Assembly: GCA_029593915.1 (NCBI GenBank)
Contig: CP046147.1
Span: forward strand, 1,550,001-1,614,000
Length of the DNA stretch: 64,000 nt
Reading direction: 5' to 3'
From: Candidatus Lucifugimonas marina
Lineage (GTDB): Bacteria; Chloroflexota; Dehalococcoidia; Lucifugimonadales; Lucifugimonadaceae
Below the pieces are notes generated by a model. It was not told the DNA's origin. It saw only the letters and a list, made by a program, of their open reading frames with translations, and ran no database searches. Both the position numbers and the translations under genes were made by a program. Positions 27,271 through 37,114 of this stretch are shown here, in pieces. Position 1 is the first letter of the stretch. Every line of letters starts with the position of its first letter.

Positions 27271-28554
27271 GTGAAGATTGCATCGATTGAAACGATTCGA
27301 CTGGAAGAGTTCCCAGCGATTATCTGGGTTCAAGTAAAAACTGACTCAGGTCACGTCGGGCTCGGTGAAACATTTTTCGGGCCTAGAGCAGTCGCTGGAT
27401 GTATCCACGAAATGTTCGCTCCGATGCTCATAGGAAAAGACCCACTCGCAATAGAACGACACTGGCGTGACATGTTCGATATGGCAAACGCCTACGGCTA
27501 CGCAGGGGCGGAGGCACGAGCAATTTCTGCCATCGACATCGCATTGTGGGACATCGCTGGGCAAGTTGCCGGTCAGCCTATATACAACATGCTTGGTGGC
27601 GCGTGTCGCAACAAAGTCCGCACGTACAACACAACTGGTCAGTACGGCGACAACAAAGACATGGAGATGGCGATTGTCGATGCTGGCACGTTAGCGAAAA
27701 GCCTCGTCGACGAAGGTATCACCGCCATGAAATGGGCATTCACCGACCAATTCGCCGACATAAACCGCGGCACTCATATCTCAAACGAAGACCTGAAACT
27801 TCTCCTCAAGCCAGTTGAGGACATCCGCGCAGCCGTGGGTGACCAGCTTGAAGTGGCAAACGATGGTCACGGCCGCTGGAATCTGAACTCTGCAATCAAA
27901 ATTGGTAAGGCAATGGATCACCTCGACATGATGTGGCAGGAAGAGTTGATCCAGCCAACCAACGTCGATAGTCACCTGCGACTGGCAGACGAAGTCGATG
28001 CGCCGATATGTGTTTCCGAGCGACTAATCAGCAAATACCAATTCAGGGAATATCTCAAAGCGGGTGCGGCTGAAGTAGTAATGCCAGATCTTATCTGGAC
28101 CGGCGGAATTACTGAGACCAAAAAGATTTGCACGATGGCGGAAGCCGAGCAGCGACCGGTAGCACCTCACGATATGACAGGGCCGGTAAACGTCTTTGCT
28201 TGCGCTCACATATCGATGAACGCTCCAAACGTATTCCTCATGGAATCCTGCCGTGCTTTTTACGGAAAAGGAGGTTGGTACGAAAAGGTGCTGGAAACAA
28301 ACATCAAAGTGGTCGATGGCTACATGCTCGCACCTGAAGGTCCGGGGCTTGGAACTCGCCTTCGGAAGGACGTGTTTGAACGTTCAGACCTGACGGTGGA
28401 AGTCACCGATGAACCCGGAAATCACTTCCACTGGGGCGGGCACGAGTCACCTGTTTTTGAAGTAGTTGGCGACCGAGGTGAGCGTCGTGTGCAGTATCGA
28501 GAATCGTGGACTGGCGCAGACCCAGATATGGTTTCTCAGCAAAATAAACGTTAA
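27271..28554 (+). CDS. Enolase-superfamily dehydratase (mandelate racemase group), paralogue 1
   Basis: 427 residues from the GTG at 27271, which has GGAG 8 nt upstream; an upstream TTG at 27208 adds no homology. N-terminal capping domain (IASIETIRL ... GLGETFFG), catalytic Lys in ITAMKWAF, Mg ligands in VANDGHGRWN, WQEELIQP and CVSERL, and the catalytic His in VAPHDMTGPV. The Asp-x-His layout after the second strand recalls galactonate dehydratase. Likely dehydrates a sugar acid or related hydroxy acid. The next gene, an SRPBCC protein, is 33 bp downstream. Confidence 0.9.
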   Translation: MKIASIETIRLEEFPAIIWVQVKTDSGHVGLGETFFGPRAVAGCIHEMFAPMLIGKDPLAIERHWRDMFDMANAYGYAGAEARAISAIDIALWDIAGQVAGQPIYNMLGGACRNKVRTYNTTGQYGDNKDMEMAIVDAGTLAKSLVDEGITAMKWAFTDQFADINRGTHISNEDLKLLLKPVEDIRAAVGDQLEVANDGHGRWNLNSAIKIGKAMDHLDMMWQEELIQPTNVDSHLRLADEVDAPICVSERLISKYQFREYLKAGAAEVVMPDLIWTGGITETKKICTMAEAEQRPVAPHDMTGPVNVFACAHISMNAPNVFLMESCRAFYGKGGWYEKVLETNIKVVDGYMLAPEGPGLGTRLRKDVFERSDLTVEVTDEPGNHFHWGGHESPVFEVVGDRGERRVQYRESWTGADPDMVSQQNKR

Positions 28555-28587
28555 TCTCTGGGAACAGACTTACCAGCGATTGGCGAC

Positions 28588-28983
28588 ATGAAGCGTTTTA
28601 CAGTCACGACAGAACTCCCCGTTCCCCCAAAGACGGTGTACGACGCATGGCTCGACAGCGAGGCTCATTCGGGCATGACTCAGTCGCCCGAAACGGCGTC
28701 CAACGAGATCGCCGGAATCTTCACTGCCCACGACGGTTACATAAATGGGATCAATCTAGAACTCGAAGATGGTCGCCGAATCTTGCAGACCTGGCGAACC
28801 GACCAGTTTGAAGACACCGATCCCGATTCATCGGTAGAAATTGTCGTTAAAGAAATACCGACTGGCACCCTACTCACGCTCAATCACTGGAATGTTCCAG
28901 ATGATCAAGCCGAGGGGTACCAGTCGGGTTGGCAAGATTTCTATTTCGACCCAATGCTGGAATATTTTTCCAACAACGGATAA
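28588..28983 (+). CDS. SRPBCC (AHSA1-like) protein
   Basis: 131 residues with the START/Bet v1-like pattern: FTVTTELPVPPKTVYDAWLDSE at the start (here in two parts, TTELPVPPKTVYDAW then LDSEAHSGMT), GYINGINLELEDGRRILQTW in the middle, and the closing GWQDFYFDPMLEYF. Members bind hydrophobic ligands or co-chaperone Hsp90; the role here is unknown. Ends 7 bp from the convergent SDR gene. Confidence 0.8.
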   Translation: MKRFTVTTELPVPPKTVYDAWLDSEAHSGMTQSPETASNEIAGIFTAHDGYINGINLELEDGRRILQTWRTDQFEDTDPDSSVEIVVKEIPTGTLLTLNHWNVPDDQAEGYQSGWQDFYFDPMLEYFSNNG

Positions 28984-28990
28984 ATCACAC

Positions 28991-29773
28991 TTACTCGTTC
29001 GGTGAACCAGCTTTAGCGGCTACTTCCATATCGATCGAACGATCTCTTGGCTGTACCGGCGACATGACGATCTGTTCGATGACCGTTCGACCAGGCAATG
29101 TGGCACAGAGCAGTATTGCCGCTGCGACGTCTTCCGGCATCATCATTGTCGCCCGAGCGTCAGCATCGGGGTTATGAGGACGGTTGTCCAGAATCGGAGT
29201 GTCGACTTCTGCTGGCAATACAGTGCATGCTCGGATGCCTTTGGAGTTCAACTCAGCGTTGATACCTCGCATCAGATTGAACGATGCCGCTTTGGCCGCT
29301 GAATAGGCAGATCCACCGAGCAGCCCAGGTTGCAGAGCCGCCATAGATGAAGTCGTAATTACGGTACCGTTGCCACGTTCGACCATTGAGCCGACCAACG
29401 ATTGCGTCAGCCGGTAAACACCTTCGACGTTCACTTTGAACACGCTCTCCCATTCTTCAACACCCACATATTGGATTGATCGAACGTGCGAGCTATGTCC
29501 TGCGTTGTTGACCAAAATATCCACATGGCCGTACTCAGCCAGAGCCCACTCGCCCAACGCAGCGGCAGAATCGCCATCTTCCATGTCGACTGATTTCGCA
29601 ACGGCTTTACCGCCTTTGGCCTCGATCAGTGCGACCACTTCGTTCAAGGGCTCGATTCGCCGACCAGTTATGACGAGATTGGCGCCTTCGTCAGCGAACA
29701 TCAATGCCGCCTCACGACCAATTCCTGTACCGGCACCGGTAATGATTGCGATTTGTCCGTCGAGATGTCCCAT
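28991..29773 (-). CDS. Short-chain dehydrogenase/reductase
   Basis: 260 residues, classical SDR. Cofactor motif TGAGTGIG, NNAG, catalytic Ser in ITTSSMA and Tyr-Lys in YSAAKAASF, then the PAEVDTPIL segment. An Arg in the TGRRIEPL loop after the second strand suggests NADP(H) preference. Stands between a catabolic gene pair and the glycan/membrane cluster. Substrate unknown. Confidence 0.92.
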   Translation of the reverse strand: MGHLDGQIAIITGAGTGIGREAALMFADEGANLVITGRRIEPLNEVVALIEAKGGKAVAKSVDMEDGDSAAALGEWALAEYGHVDILVNNAGHSSHVRSIQYVGVEEWESVFKVNVEGVYRLTQSLVGSMVERGNGTVITTSSMAALQPGLLGGSAYSAAKAASFNLMRGINAELNSKGIRACTVLPAEVDTPILDNRPHNPDADARATMMMPEDVAAAILLCATLPGRTVIEQIVMSPVQPRDRSIDMEVAAKAGSPNE

Positions 29774-29824
29774 ATTTCAGTTGTTCCAATACTTAGTAAG
29801 TGTTTGATGGTGCGGAGCGGAAGT

Positions 29825-31162
29825 TTACTTCCAGTTCGACCAACTTTGTTGTTCGTCGCTAATAATCATTTGAGCCAACTCACGTCCCATCCTGATGGAA
29901 TAGTTGGTTCCTCGATCTTCAGGGTAAATCTGCGTGGTATTCGCCAAATACAACTTTTTCACTGGAGTTCGATGATCGGGAATTGCCTTCGAATAATTCG
30001 TTCCAATTATCGGCTGAGCAGCACTCAAGGCGTTGTAGTGAACCTTCTTGATCCATGAACGATCAAATTTCGGATTGAACTTGGTGAGGTGCGGCAAGTA
30101 GAGATCCAGCAGTTCGGCTTCTGACATTTTGTAAACGTCGTCATTACGGTCGAGATAGTTCGTTAGGTAGAGAAGGTTTCGACCGCCGTACCATTCTTTC
30201 GGAAGCATATTTGTGTGCTCGATCAGACCGAGGAAAGGAACGTCTGGATCGGCGATATTCATCCAGTAAAAGCTCGTCAGCGGTTGATCGAGTTCAAGAA
30301 CAACCACAACTGCTGCCAAATAGTGAACATCTGTGAGTCGTTTTTTGTAGTCGTCAGGCAATTCGACCAGATCTGGGAACGAGAATGAAGGCACGGTCGA
30401 CAGTATGGTGTCGACCTCTTCTCTGATCACTTCGCCATCGGGCGATTTGGCAATAAGTGCCTTGGCGACTCCATCGACGACTTCGACTTTTTCGACCGGA
30501 GTTGAGATGTGTATCTTGCCGTCACGTGATCGAATATCTGCTTCGAGTTTGTCGAGGATAGTGTCGAAACTACCATCTGGGTAGCCAAGCATTTCTCGAC
30601 CGCGTATGCCTTGACGAGAAGCAAATCGAGTCTGGATTTTTGACCAGAACCACGGCATGCCAATTTGATCGAAATATCGACCAAACTTGCCCTTGAGCAA
30701 CGGCGCCCAAACCTTCTCATAAGCCTTGCCGCCAAGTCGCTCTCGAAGCCAATAGTCTGCGGTCTCGTCCTCTAAACAGCGCCAGTCCTTGATTCGACCA
30801 ACTTTTAGGGCGAACAATCCGAGTTTGATTCGGTCGAGAAATGGAATAGCGCCGAATCGAAGAAGGTCTAGAGCAGTGGTCGTCTTGTAAACCTTGCCCG
30901 ACGTATAAGTACCGACCCTTGACGGATACCACTTCATCGCTTCGCCGATTCCAAGATCATCCATCAGGTCGAGAATGGCTTTGTCGTTCGTGAACAAGTG
31001 GTGATAGCCACGCTCTAGGGGAGCGCCACCAACCGGAATAGTCGAAGCTTGCCCACCGATAAACGGCGCTGCTTCGTAGACGGTCACTTTGTGGCCTTTG
31101 GTAGAGAGATCATAAGCAGCTGCTAGCCCGGCGATTCCTGCTCCAATGATTCCGATTTTCAT
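29825..31162 (-). CDS. FAD-dependent oxidoreductase (amine oxidase / UDP-galactopyranose mutase-like)
   Basis: 445 residues. N-terminal FAD motif IGIIGAGIAGLAAAYDL and YEAAPFIGGQAST; a middle SYWL-type helix region (DYWLRERLGGKAYEKVW); C-terminal FAD-contact KLYLANTTQIYPEDRG. Such proteins include protoporphyrinogen oxidase, phytoene-desaturase relatives and sugar mutase-like enzymes. Its ATG overlaps the stop of the upstream flippase-like gene (ATGA), tying it to a membrane glycan cluster, so a lipid- or sugar-modifying role is inferred. Confidence 0.85.
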   Translation of the reverse strand: MKIGIIGAGIAGLAAAYDLSTKGHKVTVYEAAPFIGGQASTIPVGGAPLERGYHHLFTNDKAILDLMDDLGIGEAMKWYPSRVGTYTSGKVYKTTTALDLLRFGAIPFLDRIKLGLFALKVGRIKDWRCLEDETADYWLRERLGGKAYEKVWAPLLKGKFGRYFDQIGMPWFWSKIQTRFASRQGIRGREMLGYPDGSFDTILDKLEADIRSRDGKIHISTPVEKVEVVDGVAKALIAKSPDGEVIREEVDTILSTVPSFSFPDLVELPDDYKKRLTDVHYLAAVVVVLELDQPLTSFYWMNIADPDVPFLGLIEHTNMLPKEWYGGRNLLYLTNYLDRNDDVYKMSEAELLDLYLPHLTKFNPKFDRSWIKKVHYNALSAAQPIIGTNYSKAIPDHRTPVKKLYLANTTQIYPEDRGTNYSIRMGRELAQMIISDEQQSWSNWK

Positions 31163-32274
31163 ACCGACGAACTATCTCCTGTAACCACTGTCGAGCCATC
31201 GCTTGCACCTGCAATCGGTTGGTCGTTTGCCTGTGCGCCCTTCATCAGCCCTGAAAGTGAATTACCGTCCATCACAAGTAGTATCCCGCCGACAACCGTT
31301 GGCGGCACCCATAGTGCTACGTGAACTGTCAACGCGTAAGCGGCTGCCACTTCCTGCCCAACGCCAAGTGCTACAAGCGCGGCAGCTCCGAAAAAGTCGA
31401 ATGGTCCCCAGCTACCCGCTGTCGAAGGAAGCACACCGGCGAGGTTTGCGGCAGCTGTAAATACTAATACTGCTGCGATAAATTCGACCTGTGAATCGAA
31501 TACAGGTCGAAGATCGAATCCGATGGCGATCAGGTAGTACATCACCGCCTCAGACGCCCATACGGGTAAAGACCATGCAAACACTTTGGCAAGATCAGCG
31601 GGAGAGCTCACCACTGTCAAACCTTCGATTAAACGCTCAGTTATCCCCAGCAATCTTGCCCTAACGCCCTTGCCCAACATGAACATCATTCGATCAATCC
31701 GGCCCAACACGGTACTAGCGCTGACTGTTGAGATCGTAACCACGACGGCGAGCACGCCTACAAACGGCAACAACGCCACGAGTGCTAATACTGTCGCACC
31801 GCCGGGAATATCTGATGAGATATCTCCAACAGCACGTTCTACTCCGACTGTGCCCATAATTCCAGCGGCTGCGAAGAAGAAGAGCAATGCGAGTACATCA
31901 GTAGCACGTTCGACTGCCACGGTTCCAAACGCAGCGGGGGCAGAACACGCCTCCCTGAGGCTCAGGTAATAAGCCCTCACGACTTCTCCAATTCGCACTG
32001 GAATCAGATTGTTCGCCATGTATCCAACTACAACTACTGAATAGATGCTCTTTTGCGGCGAGCCGATTAGCGGGCGAAGCAGGAACTTCCATCGAGCTGA
32101 TCGAAACCACACGGCGATGAAGTAAAAAACAATCGAAGGGACGAGGTAGGCGTAGTTGGCACCGGCGAGGACGTCGCCGATCGTTTCGAAGTCGACAAAT
32201 AGAACGACGAATACTGCGAGAAATACAGCACTTCCAATCGCACCAAGCCAAAAGGCTCTATTGCCAAAAAACAT
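31159..32274 (-). CDS. Flippase-like integral membrane protein (UPF0104 / lysylphosphatidylglycerol synthase TM family)
   Basis: 371 residues, about eight transmembrane helices. Family marks are VWFRSARWKFLLRPL, YMANNLIPVRIGEVVRAYYL, AFGTVAVERATDVLALL and NLAGVLPSTAGSWGPFDFF. Related proteins flank glycosyltransferases and are thought to move lipid-linked substrates. Lies between the FAD oxidoreductase (4-bp overlap) and the TIGR03663-type protein (43 bp). Confidence 0.88.
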   Translation of the reverse strand: MFFGNRAFWLGAIGSAVFLAVFVVLFVDFETIGDVLAGANYAYLVPSIVFYFIAVWFRSARWKFLLRPLIGSPQKSIYSVVVVGYMANNLIPVRIGEVVRAYYLSLREACSAPAAFGTVAVERATDVLALLFFFAAAGIMGTVGVERAVGDISSDIPGGATVLALVALLPFVGVLAVVVTISTVSASTVLGRIDRMMFMLGKGVRARLLGITERLIEGLTVVSSPADLAKVFAWSLPVWASEAVMYYLIAIGFDLRPVFDSQVEFIAAVLVFTAAANLAGVLPSTAGSWGPFDFFGAAALVALGVGQEVAAAYALTVHVALWVPPTVVGGILLVMDGNSLSGLMKGAQANDQPIAGASDGSTVVTGDSSSV

Positions 32275-32317
32275 GTGGAATTATCGATGCCCTTGCATCG
32301 TGACTCGCTTCGTCGCC

Positions 32318-34693
32318 CTACTTAGCCGGCGAGAGCGGTATTTCGTCTGAGAAATAAACATATGAATCGATCGTACCCAGCGGGTTGGATAGCTCTCGAT
32401 AGAGGAAATAGTCTATCGTCCCTTCCCATCGGTTTCGATCTTTCAATGTGTCGATAACGGTGCCTACAGTTAGATCTCGATATCGTTCCGGGAACCACCA
32501 GCGGTGAACCAGCTTACGCCCATCAGAAAATCCATCTGGAAGCTTCGTGATTGCTTTGGCGTTGTTGTTCTCGTTGATTACGGCGATGACGCGGTCTTCA
32601 CCGACTTCGATCTCATCGCTTGTGTGGTCTCTAAACGACACTTGTTCGTACCGCCTGAGGTACCACTGCCAGGGCCATGAATAGGCATCGCGAATATCGA
32701 TAGCGACTTTGATTTTGTATCGATCACCGGTCAGTTCTGATGCACGCTCAATTTCTTCAACAAGGTTGTGAATATCGGGTGCAGTCTGGGTGTAAACGAG
32801 CATCTCTTTCGGAACATCACCGTTCTCGAACGAAGCAATCCAGCCTGCCCGGAACGTAAATCCAAACATGATTACGACGGTGATCAGCCCGACAATTCCC
32901 AAGGCCTGAGAACGTCCAATTTTGCTAGCTAGAACTTGAAGGCCTAGAAGCAACAATCCCAACACCGCCAATATCGCCCATGCCGAAGCGAACTGCCGTG
33001 ATCCTTCACCGAGATCGTGCATGACGATCTTCCAGAGCATGATGAAAAACAGCGGTACGCCGACAATCGCCAGCCCCGCTTGGTTTCGCCATGCCTTCTT
33101 CCAATCAATCGACATTATGACGTCGTTGATGGTGTAGGCGGCCAAAATAATCGCTGGCAGAACCACGTTCACCAGCAGCCACGGCATCTTCTCGCCAGCC
33201 TCCGTGTAGGCGATAAATGTTCCGATTGTCCAAAAGAATAAAAATCGATGGAACTTTGTGATTTTCAAAGTGAAGGGAACAGCAAGGAATGATGCGAAAA
33301 CGACAACAAGTGCGAGTTGCCCCACGTACGACAAAACATCTTGTTCGGAGCTATTTACAATCCCTCGTTCAAAGCTCATTGAACTATTTGCAAGCACAGC
33401 CATACCGATACCAGCCGCAAGAACAAGCAACCAGGGTCTTAGTCCAGATTTGAAGCTGTAATAGAAACCTGCAACAAGCACTACTCCGAACGGTAGGAAC
33501 TCGTAAATCGCTCCGATTGTGAAGTAGTAATACCAGGGCTGATTTCCACGAGCTACATCTTGCTGAGCTAGCCAGTAGCCCAGTGATTGCCAAGCTCCAC
33601 TGCCGATTCCAGCGGGATTAGATCCATAGTTTGTAAAGATCATCACAAAAACGCCGGCAAACACAGCAAATGCCAACAGGAAGACTTTTCGGTTCCAGTA
33701 CCAGCCAATAGCCAATGCCGCTGCCAAGAACGCAGCACTAACTGCTATTGCGATATTCCACCCTGCACCGACAGGAGTGCCTGTGGCGACTCCCGGTGTA
33801 CCGTCTTCGGCAGCCAGGGTCACACCGAAAATGTTCTGAAAAATCGCAATACCAGCGGCCACCAACGGTAGAGTCATGGTCGCGAGTAAAACAAGGAACG
33901 ACGCTTCAGGGCTGAATTCATCTAGAGTTCGACGGGCGTAAATCCAATCACGAACTTCCCACCAAACTTGGGTGAATAGAAAAGCTCCCAGAAGTGCGAT
34001 AACGATGTATTGAGTTTCTTTTGTTGCGAACCCCAATGCGACGAGTGCAGCTGCGATATACAGCCATCGATTCTTTCGCTCATCGATGTACCTCCACATC
34101 ACACCGACTAGTGCGAGTGTGAAAACGGCCATAAATATGTCGTTTCGAGCAAATCGACTGTAGTAGAGGATCGAAGGTGAGAACGCTAGTAGTGCAGCAG
34201 CGACCAACGCGCCTGTTTGGCCGATGCGAGGTTTGAGAAGCAACGGAACAAGAATTAGCCCAACACCGAACAATGCCATGGGCAATCGCAGCGCATAGTC
34301 ACTATCGCCAACTAAGAAAAACGATGTGGCAATTGAGTGAAACAGGAACATTCCGTGCATCAACGGGTTGTGGTCGTAGCCACCACCGTTGAACAGTTGG
34401 TAGGCGAAATATCCGTGCAAGCTCTCGTCATGATGCACTGCCCGACCACCAAGATCGTAGAGCCGCATCGCCAGAGCTATTAGAACCAGTCCTGCGTAAA
34501 TCGAATACTCGATCCGAAAGGGAATTGAGAATCCGTTGTTCGAGCCAGATTGGTCCTGGTGAGTTTCGGATGCTTCAGTGCGAGTTGACTCTGTCTTGAC
34601 AGATTCACCAGTCACCCACAGGCCACCAACCCAACGTCCTGCGGTGGACGTCGAACGCGTTGGCGAATCGGTATATGGGTTATCTGAAGTCAA
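32318..34693 (-). CDS. TIGR03663-type membrane glycosyltransferase (PMT/ArnT superfamily)
   Basis: 791 residues, TTG start. After a polar N-terminus (~70 residues) come a dozen or more transmembrane helices. Family marks are AVHHDESLHGYFAYQLFNGG in the first loop, where the DE pair is the likely metal/donor site, HNPLMHG, YYSRFARNDIFMA, NQPWYYYFTIGAIYEF and ALGFATKETQYIVIALL. A C-terminal soluble part (about 640-790) holds WPWQWYLRRYE. Homologues occur in Chloroflexota and haloarchaea, where one (Agl23) accompanies S-layer glycosylation. A polyprenyl-phosphate sugar donor is inferred. Confidence 0.87.
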   Translation of the reverse strand: MTSDNPYTDSPTRSTSTAGRWVGGLWVTGESVKTESTRTEASETHQDQSGSNNGFSIPFRIEYSIYAGLVLIALAMRLYDLGGRAVHHDESLHGYFAYQLFNGGGYDHNPLMHGMFLFHSIATSFFLVGDSDYALRLPMALFGVGLILVPLLLKPRIGQTGALVAAALLAFSPSILYYSRFARNDIFMAVFTLALVGVMWRYIDERKNRWLYIAAALVALGFATKETQYIVIALLGAFLFTQVWWEVRDWIYARRTLDEFSPEASFLVLLATMTLPLVAAGIAIFQNIFGVTLAAEDGTPGVATGTPVGAGWNIAIAVSAAFLAAALAIGWYWNRKVFLLAFAVFAGVFVMIFTNYGSNPAGIGSGAWQSLGYWLAQQDVARGNQPWYYYFTIGAIYEFLPFGVVLVAGFYYSFKSGLRPWLLVLAAGIGMAVLANSSMSFERGIVNSSEQDVLSYVGQLALVVVFASFLAVPFTLKITKFHRFLFFWTIGTFIAYTEAGEKMPWLLVNVVLPAIILAAYTINDVIMSIDWKKAWRNQAGLAIVGVPLFFIMLWKIVMHDLGEGSRQFASAWAILAVLGLLLLGLQVLASKIGRSQALGIVGLITVVIMFGFTFRAGWIASFENGDVPKEMLVYTQTAPDIHNLVEEIERASELTGDRYKIKVAIDIRDAYSWPWQWYLRRYEQVSFRDHTSDEIEVGEDRVIAVINENNNAKAITKLPDGFSDGRKLVHRWWFPERYRDLTVGTVIDTLKDRNRWEGTIDYFLYRELSNPLGTIDSYVYFSDEIPLSPAK

Positions 34694-34696
34694 CTG

Positions 34697-37078
34697 TTAG
34701 TTATCTATGCTGAACACGGTGTATTTGCCGTGTTCGATTACTCGGTCACCAAGCGTATCGAACATTCCGAGTTCGATGTTGCCGTAGGTTGACGTTTCCC
34801 GTGGTCCTACGACCACCATCGTAAGGTCATATTTGGCAATTAATCTCTGCAATTCGTCGCTGTCATCGGTTGTATAGATGTCACGTACGTCGTCCTCTCG
34901 GTCAGCAAACAGGTCATCACTTCCATGCCACTGTGTTTCATGAAAGACCCATCCGATGATAGTAGGAACTCCCGACCCTTCAGAAATCCGGCCAAAATCC
35001 GTATAACTACCACCTACTGCTTCAACCAGAACGTCATCTTTCGTTGCTATGGAGGTGATATCTGTAATCACATTTAGTTCGTCGGGATCATGGCGTTCTA
35101 AAAAGCTCAAACTGTTGAGTTCGGGTCCCAATCCAGATGCGGTTGTTTTCGAGACAGCCGCAGCTACCGGGAAATAAATCGAGCTGATAACTACTACGGC
35201 AAGCAGACCAATTGCGGTTCTACTCATCCACAGATTGCGTCCACGTAGTGACGGGTGATGTTTCTGCCAAACGATTGTTCCGTAGCCGGCGACCACCGAA
35301 AGAACGATCCATGCTTGGTAGTAGAACTTGAACACTGTGTTCATTCGATTGCCGAATAGATCATGAACAAAGAACAGTTCAGCAGCGAAAATCAGGTACA
35401 GAGCCAGCGTTCCCAATATCAGCACAAACTGTGCACCATCATCAGTACCTCGACGAGCACGGGTTAGCACCACAGCGATCCCAAGCGTTGAAATTACTCC
35501 CAGCACGCCAGTAGTCGGTATACGTATAAATAGGTCGACAATTTGGGCGTTCTCATTGAACGCCAGATGGGTAACCGCCCAGATAGTCCAGGGAGTGATT
35601 GTAAGAATCATCGCTGTGATCCAGGCAGGTCGCCACATGAGGTGGACATCGGATTCTCTCTGAGTGGAAGTGCCGCGAACCATTCTGACCACCACACCTA
35701 CATAGCGGTGTGTCAAAAATACGATCGTCGGAACGGCAAGTCCTAGTAGAAGAACCCAAATAGAGATCAGGTGAATTGGTCGTGTGCCGTATTTGACCGG
35801 AGCCAATGGTGGCCACTGAACTTGACTCTCAGCAGTACCAAAATAGAACGGTGAAAAGATTAGAATCCCAATCCCCCACAGAATGGCGAGGGGTAATCCT
35901 GCTCTTATCAATGATTTGACCCCTGATTGCCGGGTCGTTATCCAACCAGCGATGACCAGACCTGCAGAGAGTAGTAGCAGTAAGCCAACATCCCAGAAAT
36001 TAATGAACCCGGAGGCGCCAACTACCACAGCGACAATTAATCCACCAAGGACGTTTTTTCGTAGCGACTCGAAGGAAATCGAACGCCGGGCAATGAATAG
36101 TGCGACCAACACAGTCACGCCCGTGAGCACGAACGGAATCGACATTAGGTGAGGGTGAAAGTCGCCTAGCAGGATGCTGAAAAACGGAAACTCTTGAATT
36201 GTGAAATCAAGTTCATCGCCAGTATCGCTGAACGTATTAGTGATTCTTGAACTCTTCCACCACCACCAAAAATCATCTGGACGCCAAGTAACAATCCGAT
36301 CAACTCGGTCGTACTCAGCCCCTCGGTACCAGTTGAGCAGTCCAGCCGGTGCAGCTTTCGTAATGTCGAGTAATGTCCATAATCCCGAAAGATTCGATGT
36401 GATCAGAAGCAGAACTGCAGATGCCCCGCCAGCCAACAGCGACGTTTTGGTTTGAATCCCATCGCGCCGCCCCAGGGTGACAACGAATGATGCTGCGATT
36501 GAAGCGGAGAGCCCTGCTACTAGAGCAATTCCAACATTGAACGCTACTGCCGGAATCGTTCCAGCCATTGCATTGACCCCGCCGTATATCCAGTAGCCAA
36601 AGTAGTAATAGGCGATTGGCTCTCCGGCGAGCCATAGATCTTGTGGAGGAGCGTGCTCGGCGCTAGCAACAGCCGTGAGCATCATTAGGTCCATCGGCTT
36701 TTCGGTTCCAGAAGCAGCAGGATCGAATGCACGCATCGAAAGGAACATCACGAAGAACAGAATGAAGATCAACTCGATGGTAAGTATGATGCGCCAGCGA
36801 CGCACTAAAGTCTGCTTGAGCGACTGATAATCAGACCGCAATATCCGAACGCTTGAGAATGCGAGTAAACCGAAAACAACCCACCACGTGATCGGCGAAT
36901 TTGGAATCAGTTGAGTGTAGGACGCAAGCCAAATTACCGTCGATATCAGCAGCATGCCGACTGGCTTCGATATCGCCCACCCACGATCGGCCAACACAGG
37001 GAATGCACGCGCAACAACAGGGTACGCGGCGAGTCCTATTAGCTCGACGGTTAGTAGTGTTGCGATTGCTTGCAGCAT
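34697..37078 (-). CDS. YYY-domain (DUF2298) integral membrane protein
   Basis: 793 residues with about 15 hydrophobic helices. The naming motif is seen in EPIAYYYFGYWIYGGV; DFWWWWKSSRITNTF and SILLGDFHPHLMSIPF are also characteristic, as is NRMNTVFKFYYQAWIVLSVV. It ends with a soluble domain containing ITSIATKDDVLVEAVGG and a dinucleotide-like MVVVGPRET. The DUF2298 family is shared by Chloroflexota and archaea and is thought to be glycosyltransferase-like. Only 3 bp separate it from the TIGR03663-type gene, so the pair is one unit. Confidence 0.87.
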   Translation of the reverse strand: MLQAIATLLTVELIGLAAYPVVARAFPVLADRGWAISKPVGMLLISTVIWLASYTQLIPNSPITWWVVFGLLAFSSVRILRSDYQSLKQTLVRRWRIILTIELIFILFFVMFLSMRAFDPAASGTEKPMDLMMLTAVASAEHAPPQDLWLAGEPIAYYYFGYWIYGGVNAMAGTIPAVAFNVGIALVAGLSASIAASFVVTLGRRDGIQTKTSLLAGGASAVLLLITSNLSGLWTLLDITKAAPAGLLNWYRGAEYDRVDRIVTWRPDDFWWWWKSSRITNTFSDTGDELDFTIQEFPFFSILLGDFHPHLMSIPFVLTGVTVLVALFIARRSISFESLRKNVLGGLIVAVVVGASGFINFWDVGLLLLLSAGLVIAGWITTRQSGVKSLIRAGLPLAILWGIGILIFSPFYFGTAESQVQWPPLAPVKYGTRPIHLISIWVLLLGLAVPTIVFLTHRYVGVVVRMVRGTSTQRESDVHLMWRPAWITAMILTITPWTIWAVTHLAFNENAQIVDLFIRIPTTGVLGVISTLGIAVVLTRARRGTDDGAQFVLILGTLALYLIFAAELFFVHDLFGNRMNTVFKFYYQAWIVLSVVAGYGTIVWQKHHPSLRGRNLWMSRTAIGLLAVVVISSIYFPVAAAVSKTTASGLGPELNSLSFLERHDPDELNVITDITSIATKDDVLVEAVGGSYTDFGRISEGSGVPTIIGWVFHETQWHGSDDLFADREDDVRDIYTTDDSDELQRLIAKYDLTMVVVGPRETSTYGNIELGMFDTLGDRVIEHGKYTVFSIDN

Positions 37079-37114
37079 TTAGAGTTCAGCAGAGCCGATA
37101 GTCAGTAATCCGTT

